Positions 8,939 through 17,994 of a stretch of 64,000 nt of DNA are shown piece after piece. Source of the stretch: Pseudomonas lini. Its GTDB lineage: Bacteria > Pseudomonadota > Gammaproteobacteria > Pseudomonadales > Pseudomonadaceae. The stretch covers positions 5,146,001-5,210,000 of the forward strand of contig NZ_OZ061318.1 of assembly GCF_964063345.1 (NCBI RefSeq), written 5' to 3'. Position numbers and translations under genes: made by a program. Positions within the stretch are counted from its first letter, which is position 1, and the number at the start of each line of letters is the position of its first letter. A model generated the notes under the pieces. The model was not told the DNA's origin, made no database searches, and saw nothing but the letters and a program-made list of their open reading frames with translations.

Positions 8939-9843
8939 GTGTGGCGTTGTTGAGTGTCGCCGCGGTCGCGCTGGATGCGCTGCTGGGTGAACCCAAGCGC
9001 TGGCATCCGCTGGTGGCGTTCGGTCGTTTTGCCGATCGCATCGAGCAACGTTTCAACTCCGGTGGCCGCGGCTGGCGCAGTCATGGCGTTACGGCCTGGG
9101 TGATGGCGGTCGTGCCGCTGACTTTGCTGGCCACCGCACTTTCCTGGGCGCCTTACGTGGGCTGGATCGTCGAGATTCTCGTGCTCTATTGTGCCCTCGG
9201 CATGCGCAGTCTCGGCGAGCATGTCGAGCCGGTGGCCAAGGCCCTGCGCAGTGATGATCTGATCGAGGCGCGCAACCGCGTCGGCTATCTGGTCAGCCGT
9301 CAGACCAGCGAGCTGGATGAAACCGAAGTCGCCCGCGCCGCCACCGAATCGGTGCTGGAGAACGGCAGCGATGCGGTATTCGCCGCGCTGTTCTGGTTTG
9401 CCGTGGCGGGTGCGCCCGGCGTGGTGCTCTATCGTCTGAGCAACACGCTCGATGCGATGTGGGGTTATCGCAACGAACGCTTTGAGCGTTTCGGTTGGGC
9501 GGCGGCGAAGATCGATGATGTTTTGAACTACATTCCCGCACGCCTGGTGGCGTTGACCTACGCGCTGCTGGGCAAAACCCGACTGGCGCTGAAGTGCTGG
9601 CGTACCCAGGGCCCGACCTGGGACAGCCCGAATGCCGGGCCGGTGATGGCGGCCGGTGCCGGTGCGCTGGGCGTCGAGTTAGGCGGTGCGGCGATCTATC
9701 ACGGTGAACTGCATCAGCGTCCGAAGTTGGGCGAAGGCGTGCCGGCGGATGCCGATTCTATCGACCGTGGCTGGCAATTGGTCCAGCGCGGGGTATGGTT
9801 ATGGCTGCTGATTCTTTGCGTGGGGGCTGAGTTCTATGCTTGA
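8935..9843 (+). CDS. cobD: Adenosylcobinamide-phosphate synthase (CobD/CbiB)
   Basis: A 302-residue multi-spanning membrane protein that joins (R)-1-amino-2-propanol O-2-phosphate to adenosylcobyric acid. The family signature [18 protein letters not shown] is at residues 13-30, with further helices around 45-90 and the [18 protein letters not shown] segment near 145. ATG 8935 overlaps the bluB stop. An in-frame upstream ATG at 8920 is inside bluB and is not preferred. Its end overlaps the cobC start by 8 bp. Confidence 0.93.
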   Translation: MSVALLSVAAVALDALLGEPKRWHPLVAFGRFADRIEQRFNSGGRGWRSHGVTAWVMAVVPLTLLATALSWAPYVGWIVEILVLYCALGMRSLGEHVEPVAKALRSDDLIEARNRVGYLVSRQTSELDETEVARAATESVLENGSDAVFAALFWFAVAGAPGVVLYRLSNTLDAMWGYRNERFERFGWAAAKIDDVLNYIPARLVALTYALLGKTRLALKCWRTQGPTWDSPNAGPVMAAGAGALGVELGGAAIYHGELHQRPKLGEGVPADADSIDRGWQLVQRGVWLWLLILCVGAEFYA

Positions 9844-10828
9844 GCACGGTGGTCGCTTGCGCAAGGCGGCGCTTGAATACGGCATTGCCGAAGCCGATTG
9901 GCTCGACCTGTCCAGTGGCCTGGCGCCTTGGCCATTCGCGGTCCCGGACATCCCGCTGCGGGCCTGGGCGCGGTTGCCGGAAACCGATGATGGCCTGGAG
10001 CAGGCCGCCTGCGACTATTACGGTGCGGCCCAAGTGTTGCCGGTGGCCGGGTCGCAAATGGCGATCCAGTTGCTGCCGCGTTTGCGCCGGGCCGGCAAGG
10101 TCGGCGTGCTGTCGCCGTGTTACGCCGAACACGCCGAAGCCTGGCGTCGCAACGGTTACATCGTGCGTGAAGTGTTGGAGTCGGAAGTCGATTTCTTTCT
10201 CGACAGCCTCGACGTGCTGGTGGTGGTCAACCCGAACAATCCCACGGGGTTGAGCCTGACCCCGGCTCGCCTGCTGGATTGGCATTCGCGGCTGGCTCAG
10301 CGCGGTGGCTGGCTGGTGGTGGATGAGGCATTCATGGACAACACCCCGCATTTGAGCCTGGCGCCGTTCACCCATCAGATCGGCTTGATCGTGCTGCGCT
10401 CCTTTGGCAAATTTTTCGGCCTGGCCGGGGTGCGGCTGGGGTTTGTATTGGCCGAACGCAAGTTGCTCAAGCTGCTGGCAGAACAGGTCGGACCTTGGGC
10501 GGTGAGCGGACCGACCCGCGTGCTCGGCCAGGCGTGCTTGACGGATACCGAGGGGCACACGCGACAGCGCGTTCGCACTGACGAAGCCGGCGAACGTCTG
10601 GCGTTGCTGCTTGAGCAGTATGGTTTCAAGCCTCAGGGCGGCTGCGCATTGTTCCAATGGCTGATCACCGAGCGCGCCGAAGCGCTGCATGAATTCATGG
10701 CCCGGCGCGGCATTCTGCTGCGGTTGTTCACCCACACCAGCAGCGTGCGGTTTGGCTTGCCCGCCGATGAAGCGGATTGGCTGCGTCTCGAGCAAGCGCT
10801 TGAAGCCTGTGTCAAGGAAGTGCAATGA
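9836..10828 (+). CDS. cobC: Threonine-phosphate decarboxylase
   Basis: A 330-residue fold-type I PLP enzyme of the class I/II aminotransferase family. It decarboxylates L-threonine O-3-phosphate to aminopropanol phosphate, the substrate of the neighbouring CobD. Visible motifs are [10 protein letters not shown] near residue 130, VVDEAFMD near 162 and the PLP lysine Lys192 in [14 protein letters not shown]. The name follows Pseudomonas usage; the Salmonella equivalent is CobD. It overlaps cobD upstream by 8 bp and cobQ downstream by ATGA. Confidence 0.93.
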   Translation: MLEHGGRLRKAALEYGIAEADWLDLSSGLAPWPFAVPDIPLRAWARLPETDDGLEQAACDYYGAAQVLPVAGSQMAIQLLPRLRRAGKVGVLSPCYAEHAEAWRRNGYIVREVLESEVDFFLDSLDVLVVVNPNNPTGLSLTPARLLDWHSRLAQRGGWLVVDEAFMDNTPHLSLAPFTHQIGLIVLRSFGKFFGLAGVRLGFVLAERKLLKLLAEQVGPWAVSGPTRVLGQACLTDTEGHTRQRVRTDEAGERLALLLEQYGFKPQGGCALFQWLITERAEALHEFMARRGILLRLFTHTSSVRFGLPADEADWLRLEQALEACVKEVQ

Positions 10829-12297
10829 CTACATTGAAGGTGCAGGGCGCCACTTTAATGGTGCAGGGCACCACGTCCGACGCCGGTAAAAGCACGCTGG
10901 TGACGGCGCTGTGTCGCTGGGTCACGCGTCAGGGTGTGAGTGTCGTGCCGTTCAAGCCGCAGAACATGGCCCTCAACAGCGCGGTGACTGCTGACGGTGG
11001 CGAGATTGGCCGTGCTCAAGCGGTGCAGGCCCAGGCCGCCAACCTCGAACCGCACACCGACATGAACCCGGTGCTGCTCAAGCCCAATAGCGATACCGGC
11101 GCTCAAGTGATCATTCATGGGCGAGCGGTCACCACCATGAATGCCGTCGCCTATCACGACTACAAGGCCATCGCGATGCAAGCGGTGCTGGCTTCTCATG
11201 AACGCTTGAGCGCGGCGTATCCAGTGGTGATGGTCGAAGGGGCGGGCTCGCCAGCCGAGATCAATCTGCGCGCCGGCGACATCGCCAACATGGGGTTTGC
11301 CGAGGCGGTGGACTGCCCGGTCGTGCTGATTGCCGACATCAATCGCGGTGGCGTTTTCGCGCATTTGGTCGGTACGCTGGAGCTGCTGTCGCCCAGCGAA
11401 CAGGCGCGGGTCAAAGGCTTCATCATCAACCGTTTTCGCGGCGACATCGCCTTGCTGCAACCGGGGCTGGACTGGCTTGAAGCACGCACCGGCAAACCGG
11501 TGATAGGCGTCTTGCCGTATGTAATGGACCTGCATCTTGAGGCCGAGGACGGTCTCGATCAGCGTCAGACCGACAAGGCCGATCAAGTACTCAACGTGGT
11601 GGTGCCAGTACTTCCGCGCATCAGCAACCACACCGATTTCGATCCGCTGCGCCTGCATCCGCAAGTGGATCTGCAATTCATCGGCCCCGGTCAGGCGATT
11701 CCGCCGGCCGACCTGATCATTCTTCCCGGCTCGAAAAGCGTGCGCAGCGACCTCACGTACCTGCGGGCCAACGGCTGGGACACGGCTATTTCGCGGCACT
11801 TGCGCTACGGTGGAAAAGTGCTGGGAATCTGCGGCGGTCTGCAAATGCTCGGCGAGCAGGTGCACGACCCGCTGGGCCTCGAAGGAGCACCGGGCTCCAG
11901 TGCCGGTTTGGGCTTGTTGGCGTTCGAAACGCAGCTCGAAGAAGAGAAGCAGTTGCGCAATGTACGTGGGCGTCTGGTGCTGGAAGATGCAGAGGTCAGT
12001 GGCTATGAAATTCATGCCGGGGTGACCACCGGGCCAGCCCTGGAAAATGCCGCGGTGCAGCTCGACGATGGTCGCTGCGATGGCGCGCAAAGTGTCGATG
12101 GGCAGATTTTCGGCACGTATCTGCATGGCTTGTTCGAGTCACCGGCAGCGTGCAGTGCGCTGTTGCGCTGGGCTGGTTTGCAGGATGTGCAGGCGGTGGA
12201 TTACCACGCCTTGCGTGAGCGCGATATCGAGCGGTTGGCGGATCTGGTGGAGAAGCATTTGGATACTTCGTTGCTGCGTGAGCTCTGTGGGATTTGA
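10825..12297 (+). CDS. cobQ: Cobyric acid synthase
   Basis: A 490-residue enzyme that amidates four carboxylates (b, d, e, g) of adenosylcobyrinic a,c-diamide using glutamine and ATP. The N-terminal synthetase domain has [10 protein letters not shown] near residue 13-22 and [10 protein letters not shown] near 46. The C-terminal amidotransferase domain has the nucleophile Cys336 (GICGG) and His434 (YLHGLF). It starts in an ATGA overlap with cobC. A REP pair lies between it and cobP, the only sizeable gap in the operon. Confidence 0.95.
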   Translation: MTTLKVQGATLMVQGTTSDAGKSTLVTALCRWVTRQGVSVVPFKPQNMALNSAVTADGGEIGRAQAVQAQAANLEPHTDMNPVLLKPNSDTGAQVIIHGRAVTTMNAVAYHDYKAIAMQAVLASHERLSAAYPVVMVEGAGSPAEINLRAGDIANMGFAEAVDCPVVLIADINRGGVFAHLVGTLELLSPSEQARVKGFIINRFRGDIALLQPGLDWLEARTGKPVIGVLPYVMDLHLEAEDGLDQRQTDKADQVLNVVVPVLPRISNHTDFDPLRLHPQVDLQFIGPGQAIPPADLIILPGSKSVRSDLTYLRANGWDTAISRHLRYGGKVLGICGGLQMLGEQVHDPLGLEGAPGSSAGLGLLAFETQLEEEKQLRNVRGRLVLEDAEVSGYEIHAGVTTGPALENAAVQLDDGRCDGAQSVDGQIFGTYLHGLFESPAACSALLRWAGLQDVQAVDYHALRERDIERLADLVEKHLDTSLLRELCGI

Positions 12298-12310
12298 GGT
12301 GGCTGCACAG

Positions 12311-12410
12311 GCCTCATCGCGGGCAAGCCCGCTCCCACAGGTTCCGCGGGTGGACAGAAATCTGTGAACAGCCTCGATCCTTGTGGGAGCGGGCTTGCCC
12401 GCGATGAGGC
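12311..12410. repeat. REP pair within the cob operon
   Basis: Inverted units GCCTCATCGCGGGCAAGCCC and complement ending GATGAGGC, about 55 bp apart. It fills the 147-bp gap between cobQ and cobP and might shape mRNA processing or stability there. Confidence 0.93.
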
Positions 12411-12444
12411 CCGTCCCGACACCGAAGATTTTAAGGAATAAACC

Positions 12445-12966
12445 ATGCTGCAACTGATCCTCGGCGGCGCCCGCTCTGGCAAAAGTCGCCTGGCTGAAAA
12501 ACTGGCGACAGACAGTCAACTCCAAGTCACTTACATCGCCACCAGCCAACCCCTGGACGGTGAAATGAACGAACGGGTGGCCCATCATCGCGCCCGTCGT
12601 CCAGCCGAATGGGCGTTGATCGAAGAGCCGCTGGAACTGGCCCGCGTGCTGCGCGAAAACGCCAGTGCCGATCGTTGCTTGCTGGTGGACTGCCTGACGC
12701 TGTGGCTGACCAATCTACTGATGCTCGACAACGCCGAGCGTCTGTCGGCCGAACGCGAAGCCCTGCTGGACTGCCTGGCATCGTTGCCGGGTGAAATCAT
12801 TTTTGTCAGCAACGAGACCGGGATGGGTGTCGTACCGCTGGGCGAGTTGACTCGCCGTTATGTCGATGAAGCCGGTTGGCTGCATCAAGCCTTGGCCGAG
12901 CGCTGTCTGCGAGTTGTCCTGACCGTCGCCGGCCTGCCCCTGACTTTGAAAGGAACTGCGTTATGA
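12445..12966 (+). CDS. cobP: Adenosylcobinamide kinase / adenosylcobinamide-phosphate guanylyltransferase
   Basis: A 173-residue bifunctional enzyme (CobP, CobU in enterics). It phosphorylates adenosylcobinamide and then transfers GMP from GTP to give adenosylcobinamide-GDP. The P-loop GGARSGKS is at residues 7-14, and adjacent His47 and His48 in AHHRARRP include the probable guanylylated histidine. The [12 protein letters not shown] motif follows near residue 80. AAGGA precedes ATG 12445. The stop overlaps the cobU start. Confidence 0.94.
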   Translation: MLQLILGGARSGKSRLAEKLATDSQLQVTYIATSQPLDGEMNERVAHHRARRPAEWALIEEPLELARVLRENASADRCLLVDCLTLWLTNLLMLDNAERLSAEREALLDCLASLPGEIIFVSNETGMGVVPLGELTRRYVDEAGWLHQALAERCLRVVLTVAGLPLTLKGTAL

Positions 12967-14018
12967 CTCACTCCTGGTGGCTGAACCCGTGCAAGCCAAT
13001 CGACGCGCAAGCAGTCGAGCAGGCGCAGGCGCGTCAACAGCAACTGACCAAGCCTGCCGGCTCGCTCGGCCAGCTCGAATCGGTAGCGGTGCAATTGGCC
13101 GGGTTGCAGGGGCAGGTCAAGCCGACGCTCGATCAGCTGTGGATCACGATTTTTGCCGGTGACCATGGTGTGGTCGCCGAAGGCGTGTCGGCGTTTCCGC
13201 AGGAAGTCACCGGGCAGATGCTGCACAACTTTGTCAGCGGCGGCGCGGCGATCAGCGTGTTGGCGCGGCAGTTGGGCGCTTCCCTGGAAGTTGTCGACCT
13301 CGGCACCGTCACGCCGTCGTTGAATCTGCCGGGTGTGCGTCACCTGAATATCGGTCCGGGTACGGCGAATTTCGTCCAGGGGCCGGCGATGACCCAGGCC
13401 CAGGGCGAACTCGCCCTGCAGGCCGGCCGCGACAGTGCGCTGCGCGCTATCGCAGCCGGCGCACAGTTGTTCATCGGTGGCGAAATGGGCATCGGCAACA
13501 CCACCGCGGCCAGTGCGTTGGCCTGTGCGTTGCTCGATTGCCCGGTGGTGCATCTGGCCGGGCCAGGCACCGGTTTGAACGCGGCGGGTGTCATCCATAA
13601 AGCCCAAGTCATCGAGCGCGCCTTGGCGTTGCATGGCGTTCAGCGTAGCGATGCGCTGCAGACCTTGTTCAACCTCGGCGGATTCGAAATCGCTGCGCTG
13701 GTCGGCGCCTACCTGGCCTGTGCTCAGGAAGGTATCGCGGTGTTGGTCGACGGGTTTATTTGTAGCGTCGCTGCGTTAGTGGCGGTGCGTTTGAATCCGG
13801 CCTGCCGTGAGTGGTTGCTGTTCGGTCATCGCGGCGCCGAGCCGGGTCATCGCCATGTGCTAGAAACCCTGAACGCCGAACCGTTGCTGGACCTCGGTCT
13901 GCGACTGGGCGAGGGCAGTGGCGCGGCATTGGCCGTGCCATTGCTGCGTCTGGCCTGCGACCTGCACGGGCAGATGGCGACATTCGCCGAAGCCGCGGTG
14001 GCGGATCGCCCGGCATGA
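12963..14018 (+). CDS. cobU: Nicotinate-nucleotide--dimethylbenzimidazole phosphoribosyltransferase
   Basis: A 351-residue enzyme (CobU in Pseudomonas, CobT in enterics) that makes alpha-ribazole 5'-phosphate from nicotinate mononucleotide and DMB, the product of BluB. Motifs include [16 protein letters not shown] near 60, [14 protein letters not shown] near 175 and the Gly-rich GEGSGAAL, where Glu317 matches the catalytic base of the Salmonella enzyme. ATG 12963 overlaps the cobP stop. The end overlaps the phosphatase start. Confidence 0.95.
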   Translation: MTHSWWLNPCKPIDAQAVEQAQARQQQLTKPAGSLGQLESVAVQLAGLQGQVKPTLDQLWITIFAGDHGVVAEGVSAFPQEVTGQMLHNFVSGGAAISVLARQLGASLEVVDLGTVTPSLNLPGVRHLNIGPGTANFVQGPAMTQAQGELALQAGRDSALRAIAAGAQLFIGGEMGIGNTTAASALACALLDCPVVHLAGPGTGLNAAGVIHKAQVIERALALHGVQRSDALQTLFNLGGFEIAALVGAYLACAQEGIAVLVDGFICSVAALVAVRLNPACREWLLFGHRGAEPGHRHVLETLNAEPLLDLGLRLGEGSGAALAVPLLRLACDLHGQMATFAEAAVADRPA

Positions 14019-14590
14019 CCTTGCGCCTGGACCTGTTGCGGCACGGCGAAACTGAACTCGGCGGCGGTTTGCGCGGCAGCCTCGACGATGCGCTGACCGA
14101 TAAAGGCTGGGAGCAAATGCGCACCGCGGTGATCGAGCAGGGACCCTGGGATCGACTGGTCAGTTCGCCGTTGCAGCGTTGTGCGCGTTTTGCTGAAGAG
14201 CTTGGGGCGCAACTGGGTTTGCCGGTGCAGCTGGATAAGGATCTGCAAGAGCTGCACTTTGGCGCCTGGGAAGGGCAGAGCGCGGCGGCGTTGATGGAAA
14301 CCAGTGCCGAGGCGTTGGGCTTGTTCTGGGCCGATCCCTATTCATTCACGCCGCCTGACGGTGAGCCGGTGGCGGATTTTTCTGCGCGAGTGTTGGCGGC
14401 CATCGAGCGGCTGCACACGGCCTATGCGGGGGAGCGAATCCTGCTGATCAGCCATGGTGGCGTCATGCGTTTGTTGCTGGCTCAAGCGCGCGGATTGCCG
14501 CGTGAGCAGTTGCTCAACGTTGAAGTCGGCCATGGCGCGCTGTTCTCGTTGTCGCTCCAATCCGGCGTCTTGTTGAGGGAAGCGATCTGA
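14015..14590 (+). CDS. Histidine phosphatase family protein, probable alpha-ribazole phosphatase
   Basis: A 191-residue phosphoglycerate-mutase-like phosphatase. The RHGE motif with the phospho-acceptor His10 is near the start, LVSSPLQRC is near residue 50, FGAWEGQ near 85 and the second histidine in LISHGGVM near 150. From its place between cobU and cobV it most likely removes the 5'-phosphate of alpha-ribazole phosphate or of adenosylcobalamin phosphate, like enteric CobC. The cob gene name is left blank to avoid confusion with the decarboxylase CobC. It starts in an ATGA overlap with cobU. Confidence 0.88.
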   Translation: MTLRLDLLRHGETELGGGLRGSLDDALTDKGWEQMRTAVIEQGPWDRLVSSPLQRCARFAEELGAQLGLPVQLDKDLQELHFGAWEGQSAAALMETSAEALGLFWADPYSFTPPDGEPVADFSARVLAAIERLHTAYAGERILLISHGGVMRLLLAQARGLPREQLLNVEVGHGALFSLSLQSGVLLREAI

Positions 14591-14592
14591 CC

Positions 14593-15327
14593 ATGTTGCC
14601 ATTCTGGATCGCCCTGCAATTTTTGAGCAGCCTGCCGATTCGTCTGCCGGGCATGCCGACACCCGAGGAGCTGGGCCGGTCGCTGCTGTTTTATCCGCTG
14701 GTCGGTTTGTTGTTCGGCGCGATTCTGTGGGGGCTGAACTGGCTATTGCTGGGCACGCCATTATTGCTTCACGCCGCATTGCTGCTGAGTGTTTGGGTTG
14801 TGCTCAGCGGCGCGTTGCATCTGGATGGCCTGGCCGATAGCGCCGATGCGTGGCTCGGTGGCTACGGCGACCGTGAACGCACCCTGACCATCATGAAAGA
14901 CCCGCGTAGCGGGCCGATCGCCGTGGTGACGCTGGTCCTGGTATTGCTGCTCAAGTTTGCCGCGTTGCTGGCGTTGATCGAACAGCAGCACAGCGTGGCC
15001 CTGATCATCGTTCCATTGATTAGCCGCAGCGCGTTACTGGGTTTATTCCTCACCACGTCTTACGTGCGTCCCGGTGGATTGGGGCAGGCACTGGCCGATC
15101 ATCTGCCGCGTTTGGCCGGCAAACAGGTGTTGGTGATCAGTGCGGTGGCCTGTGTGCTGATGGCTGGCCTCAGCGGTGTAGGAGCACTTGCGTTGGCGAC
15201 GGTGCTGTTTGTCTGGTTGCGGCAAGTGATGGTGCGGCGATTGGGCGGGACAACGGGCGATACGGCGGGGGCGTTGCTGGAATTGCTGGAGGTGGCGGTG
15301 CTGGTGGGATTGGCGTTGGTCTCATGA
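14593..15327 (+). CDS. cobV: Adenosylcobinamide-GDP ribazoletransferase (cobalamin synthase)
   Basis: A 244-residue membrane enzyme (CobV, CobS in enterics) that joins adenosylcobinamide-GDP and alpha-ribazole (phosphate) to finish the cobalamin nucleotide loop. The family motif LHLDGLADSADAWLGG is at about residues 75-90, followed by KDPRSGP near 102. The rest is strongly hydrophobic, with about six helices. It starts 2 bp after the phosphatase stop and closes the cob operon; a REP pair follows. Confidence 0.94.
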   Translation: MLPFWIALQFLSSLPIRLPGMPTPEELGRSLLFYPLVGLLFGAILWGLNWLLLGTPLLLHAALLLSVWVVLSGALHLDGLADSADAWLGGYGDRERTLTIMKDPRSGPIAVVTLVLVLLLKFAALLALIEQQHSVALIIVPLISRSALLGLFLTTSYVRPGGLGQALADHLPRLAGKQVLVISAVACVLMAGLSGVGALALATVLFVWLRQVMVRRLGGTTGDTAGALLELLEVAVLVGLALVS

Positions 15328-15349
15328 ATAATGTGGTGGATGTGCTGAC

Positions 15350-15448
15350 GCCTTCGCGGGCAAGCCCGCTCCCACAGGGTTATCGGGTTAATCACAAAAT
15401 AGCGCCACACCACTCATCCTGTGTGGGAGCGGGCTTGCCCGCGAAGGC
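15350..15448. repeat. REP pair
   Basis: Inverted units GCCTTCGCGGGCAAGCCCGC and complement ending GCGAAGGC, about 55 bp apart, between cobV and the marR gene. Confidence 0.93.
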
Positions 15449-15493
15449 GATCTATTCTACAAAGCAATTTTTGAAACTTGCTTTCATTTAACC

Positions 15494-15509
15494 GCGGGTA
15501 TATACACGC
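15494..15509. promoter_or_regulatory. Candidate MarR operator, imperfect palindrome
   Basis: GCGGGTATATACACGC, one change away from the perfect palindrome before the MFS gene at 15938. It ends 3 bp before the marR ATG, so the bound repressor would cover the start region, and there is no room for a normal ribosome binding site. Confidence 0.65.
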
Positions 15510-15512
15510 ACT

Positions 15513-15917
15513 ATGCTTCCTTCTCAATGTTTGTGTACCAACCTGCGTCGCGCCGCTCGTGGCGTCAGCAGGCATTACGACGGTGCCCTCGACGGCTTCG
15601 GGATTAACGTTGCCCAGTATTCTCTGCTGTGCAATCTGCAGCGTCTGGATCAGCCGAGTATCTCGTCTCTGGCCGAAGCCATGGGCCTGGATCGCAGCAC
15701 CCTCGGGCGCAATCTGCGGGTGTTGGAGGGCGAAGGCCTGGTGACGTTGGTCGAAGGCGAGGACATGCGCAATCGCATCGTCCTGCTCACCGAAACGGGT
15801 CGTGAACGTCTGGCAGCGGCCTTGCCGGCCTGGGAAGCGGCGCAGCAGCGGTTGATTGATCGTTTGGGTGCCGAGAAGCGTGAAACCTTGCTGAAATTGC
15901 TGGACGAACTGGCTTGA
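15513..15917 (+). CDS. MarR family transcriptional regulator
   Basis: A 134-residue winged-helix regulator. The recognition-helix region SSLAEAMGLDRSTLGRNLRVLEGEGLV is at about 50-76, followed by the wing (EDMRNRIVLLTETG) and a C-terminal dimerisation helix. Cys residues near the N-terminus (QCLCTNLRR) could be redox sensors, as in some MarR proteins, but this is inference. It lies directly before an MFS gene, with matching palindromes in front of both, so it probably represses itself and that pump. The mRNA may be leaderless. Confidence 0.88.
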   Translation: MLPSQCLCTNLRRAARGVSRHYDGALDGFGINVAQYSLLCNLQRLDQPSISSLAEAMGLDRSTLGRNLRVLEGEGLVTLVEGEDMRNRIVLLTETGRERLAAALPAWEAAQQRLIDRLGAEKRETLLKLLDELA

Positions 15918-15937
15918 GGCCAGTTTGTTCGATTTTA

Positions 15938-15955
15938 AGCGGGTATATACCCGCT
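15938..15955. promoter_or_regulatory. Candidate MarR operator, perfect 18-bp palindrome
   Basis: AGCGGGTATATACCCGCT reads identically on both strands and lies 14 bp before the MFS start, between marR and its likely target. A near copy precedes marR itself. Confidence 0.72.
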
Positions 15956-15969
15956 ACCGGAGAACAAGA

Positions 15970-17178
15970 ATGACATCAATGTGGCGTACATGCGGTTGGG
16001 TTCTGTTGGGGAGTGCGCTGATTCTGGCGTTGTCCCTGGGTGTGCGACATGGCTTCGGGCTGTTTCTGGCGCCCATGAGCGCCGAGTTTGGCTGGGGCCG
16101 CGAAGTGTTTGCCTTCGCCATTGCTTTGCAGAACCTGATCTGGGGCCTGGCGCAGCCGTTCACCGGTGCGCTGGCCGACCGCTTTGGCGCCGCGAAGGTG
16201 GTGTTGATCGGGGGTGTCTTGTACGCCTTGGGCCTGGTGTTCATGGGGCTGTCCGATTCGGCGGTGACCTTGTCCTTGAGCGCCGGCCTGTTGATCGGTA
16301 TCGGTCTGTCCGGCACCTCGTTCTCGGTGATCCTCGGCGTGGTCGGTCGTGCCGTGCCGCCGGAAAAACGCAGCATGGGCATGGGGATCGCCAGCGCTGC
16401 CGGTTCTTTCGGTCAATTCGCCATGTTACCCGGCACGCTGGGGTTGATCGGCTGGCTTGGCTGGTCTGCGGCATTGCTGGTGTTGGGCCTGGTGGTGGCG
16501 CTGATCGTGCCGCTGGTGAGCATGCTCAAAGACAAGCCGCTGCCGGTCCTCGGGCACGAGCAAACCCTCTCTGAAGCGCTACGCGAAGCCTGTTCTCATT
16601 CAGGATTCTGGTTGTTGGCGTTCGGCTTTTTTGTCTGCGGTTTTCAAGTGGTGTTCATCGGCGTGCACCTGCCGGCCTATCTGGTGGACCAACACTTGCC
16701 AGCCACTGTCGGCACCACAGTGCTGGCGCTGATCGGGCTGTTCAATATATTCGGTACCTACACAGCAGGCTGGCTCGGCGGGCGGATGTCCAAACCGCGC
16801 CTGCTCACCGGTCTGTATCTGTTGCGGGCGGTGGTGATTGTGCTGTTCCTCTGGGCGCCGGTCACGCAGGTCACGGCTTATTTGTTCGGTATGGCCATGG
16901 GGTTTCTCTGGTTGTCGACGGTGCCCTTGACCAACGGCACGGTGGCGACCTTGTTCGGTGTACGAAATTTGTCCATGCTCGGAGGGATCGTTTTCCTCTT
17001 CCACCAGCTCGGCTCGTTCCTCGGCGGCTGGTTGGGTGGGGTGGTGTATGACCGAACCGGGAGTTACGACTTGATCTGGCAGGTAGCGATTCTCTTGAGT
17101 CTGGTGGCCGCAGCCCTGAACTGGCCGGTGCGCGAGCAGCCGGTGGCGCGTCTGCAAACCCGGATGAGTGCAGCATGA
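15970..17178 (+). CDS. MFS transporter
   Basis: A 402-residue major facilitator protein with about twelve hydrophobic segments. The first is at residues 8-27 (WVLLGSALILALSLGVRHGFG), with an ALADRFGAAKV loop between helices 2 and 3 near 70. The fold resembles the oxalate/formate and monocarboxylate type, but the substrate is not visible. ATG 15970 has GGAGAA 8 nt upstream; an upstream in-frame ATG at 15925 would read through the palindrome and is rejected. Context suggests control by the MarR protein. Its stop overlaps a 40-residue ORF. Confidence 0.9.
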   Translation: MTSMWRTCGWVLLGSALILALSLGVRHGFGLFLAPMSAEFGWGREVFAFAIALQNLIWGLAQPFTGALADRFGAAKVVLIGGVLYALGLVFMGLSDSAVTLSLSAGLLIGIGLSGTSFSVILGVVGRAVPPEKRSMGMGIASAAGSFGQFAMLPGTLGLIGWLGWSAALLVLGLVVALIVPLVSMLKDKPLPVLGHEQTLSEALREACSHSGFWLLAFGFFVCGFQVVFIGVHLPAYLVDQHLPATVGTTVLALIGLFNIFGTYTAGWLGGRMSKPRLLTGLYLLRAVVIVLFLWAPVTQVTAYLFGMAMGFLWLSTVPLTNGTVATLFGVRNLSMLGGIVFLFHQLGSFLGGWLGGVVYDRTGSYDLIWQVAILLSLVAAALNWPVREQPVARLQTRMSAA

Positions 17179-17297
17179 ACAGTCTCTGGCCGCGGATGGC
17201 TGTAATCGCCATCGGTGTACTGCTGCTGGCCCTGGCATGGTGGGGCTGGCATCAGGGTGGCCTGGCATTGATGCAGTTGGGCATGGGAGCTTGCTAG
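17175..17297 (+). CDS. Small membrane protein, 40 residues
   Basis: ATG 17175 overlaps the MFS stop (ATGA) and the frame ends with TAG at 17295-17297. The product has one hydrophobic segment (AVIAIGVLLLALAWWGW, residues 9-25) and a short tail ending in GMGAC. The overlap suggests translational coupling and the single helix suggests a small partner of the pump. No homologue is recognised, and chance remains possible at this length. Confidence 0.5.
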   Translation: MNSLWPRMAVIAIGVLLLALAWWGWHQGGLALMQLGMGAC

Positions 17298-17353
17298 CGA
17301 GCGGCGAAGGCGAGTAATTTCGTTTTCTGACGATTGTTCAAGGATGCACCGAC

Positions 17354-17905
17354 ATGCTGATGCGCTGGCTTGCAGTCCCCGCGTTGCTGACGGCTTTTAC
17401 CGGGTTGGTCCAGGCGGCAGAATGCCCGGAGTTGTTACTAGGCTCATTGCCCAAGCTGCGTGCCAAGGAATCCATCGATCTGTGCCAGCGCTTCGCCGGC
17501 AAGCCACTGGTGGTGGTCAATACCGCGAGCTTCTGTGGCTTTGCCCCGCAGTTCAGAGGCCTTGAGGCGCTGTATCAGCGTTACAAGGATCAAGGGCTTG
17601 AGGTGATTGGTGTTCCATCCAATGATTTCAAACAAGAATCCAAAGATGGCGCAGAGACTGCCAAAGTCTGTTACGTGAACTACGGCGTCACTTTCACCAT
17701 GACCGAACCGCAGAAAGTCCGCGGTGATGACGCAACGCATTTGTTCAAGGTCCTTGCTGAACAAAGCAGTTCGCCGAAGTGGAATTTCTACAAGTACGTG
17801 GTCGATCGCCAAGGCAAAGTGGTTGCCAATTTTTCCAGCCTGACCAAACCGGATAATCCCGAGTTCATCGAGGCGGTGGAGAAAGCCCTCGCCTCGAAAC
17901 CTTGA
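17354..17905 (+). CDS. Periplasmic glutathione peroxidase-like protein
   Basis: A 183-residue thiol peroxidase with an N-terminal signal peptide (cleavage near residue 21, VQAAE). The active-site Cys61 is in NTASFCGF; the NDF motif near 105 and Trp/Asn in PKWNFYKY near 148 complete the family tetrad. It is a Cys, not selenocysteine, enzyme and probably detoxifies peroxides in the periplasm using thioredoxin-like donors. AAGGA lies upstream of ATG 17354. A bidirectional terminator separates it from fadL. Confidence 0.9.
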   Translation: MLMRWLAVPALLTAFTGLVQAAECPELLLGSLPKLRAKESIDLCQRFAGKPLVVVNTASFCGFAPQFRGLEALYQRYKDQGLEVIGVPSNDFKQESKDGAETAKVCYVNYGVTFTMTEPQKVRGDDATHLFKVLAEQSSSPKWNFYKYVVDRQGKVVANFSSLTKPDNPEFIEAVEKALASKP

Positions 17906-17917
17906 TCGCCAGCCACT

Positions 17918-17955
17918 AAAAAGCCCCGCCTCTGTACAAGAGTGCGGGGCTTTTT
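17918..17955. terminator. Bidirectional terminator
   Basis: A 12-bp perfect stem (AAAAAGCCCCGC at 17918-17929 with 17944-17955), with A and T runs at both edges. It serves both the glutathione peroxidase gene and the convergent fadL gene. Confidence 0.9.
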
Positions 17956-17994
17956 CAATTCAGGCGGCGAGCGAGTCAAGCTCGCCGTGAATCA

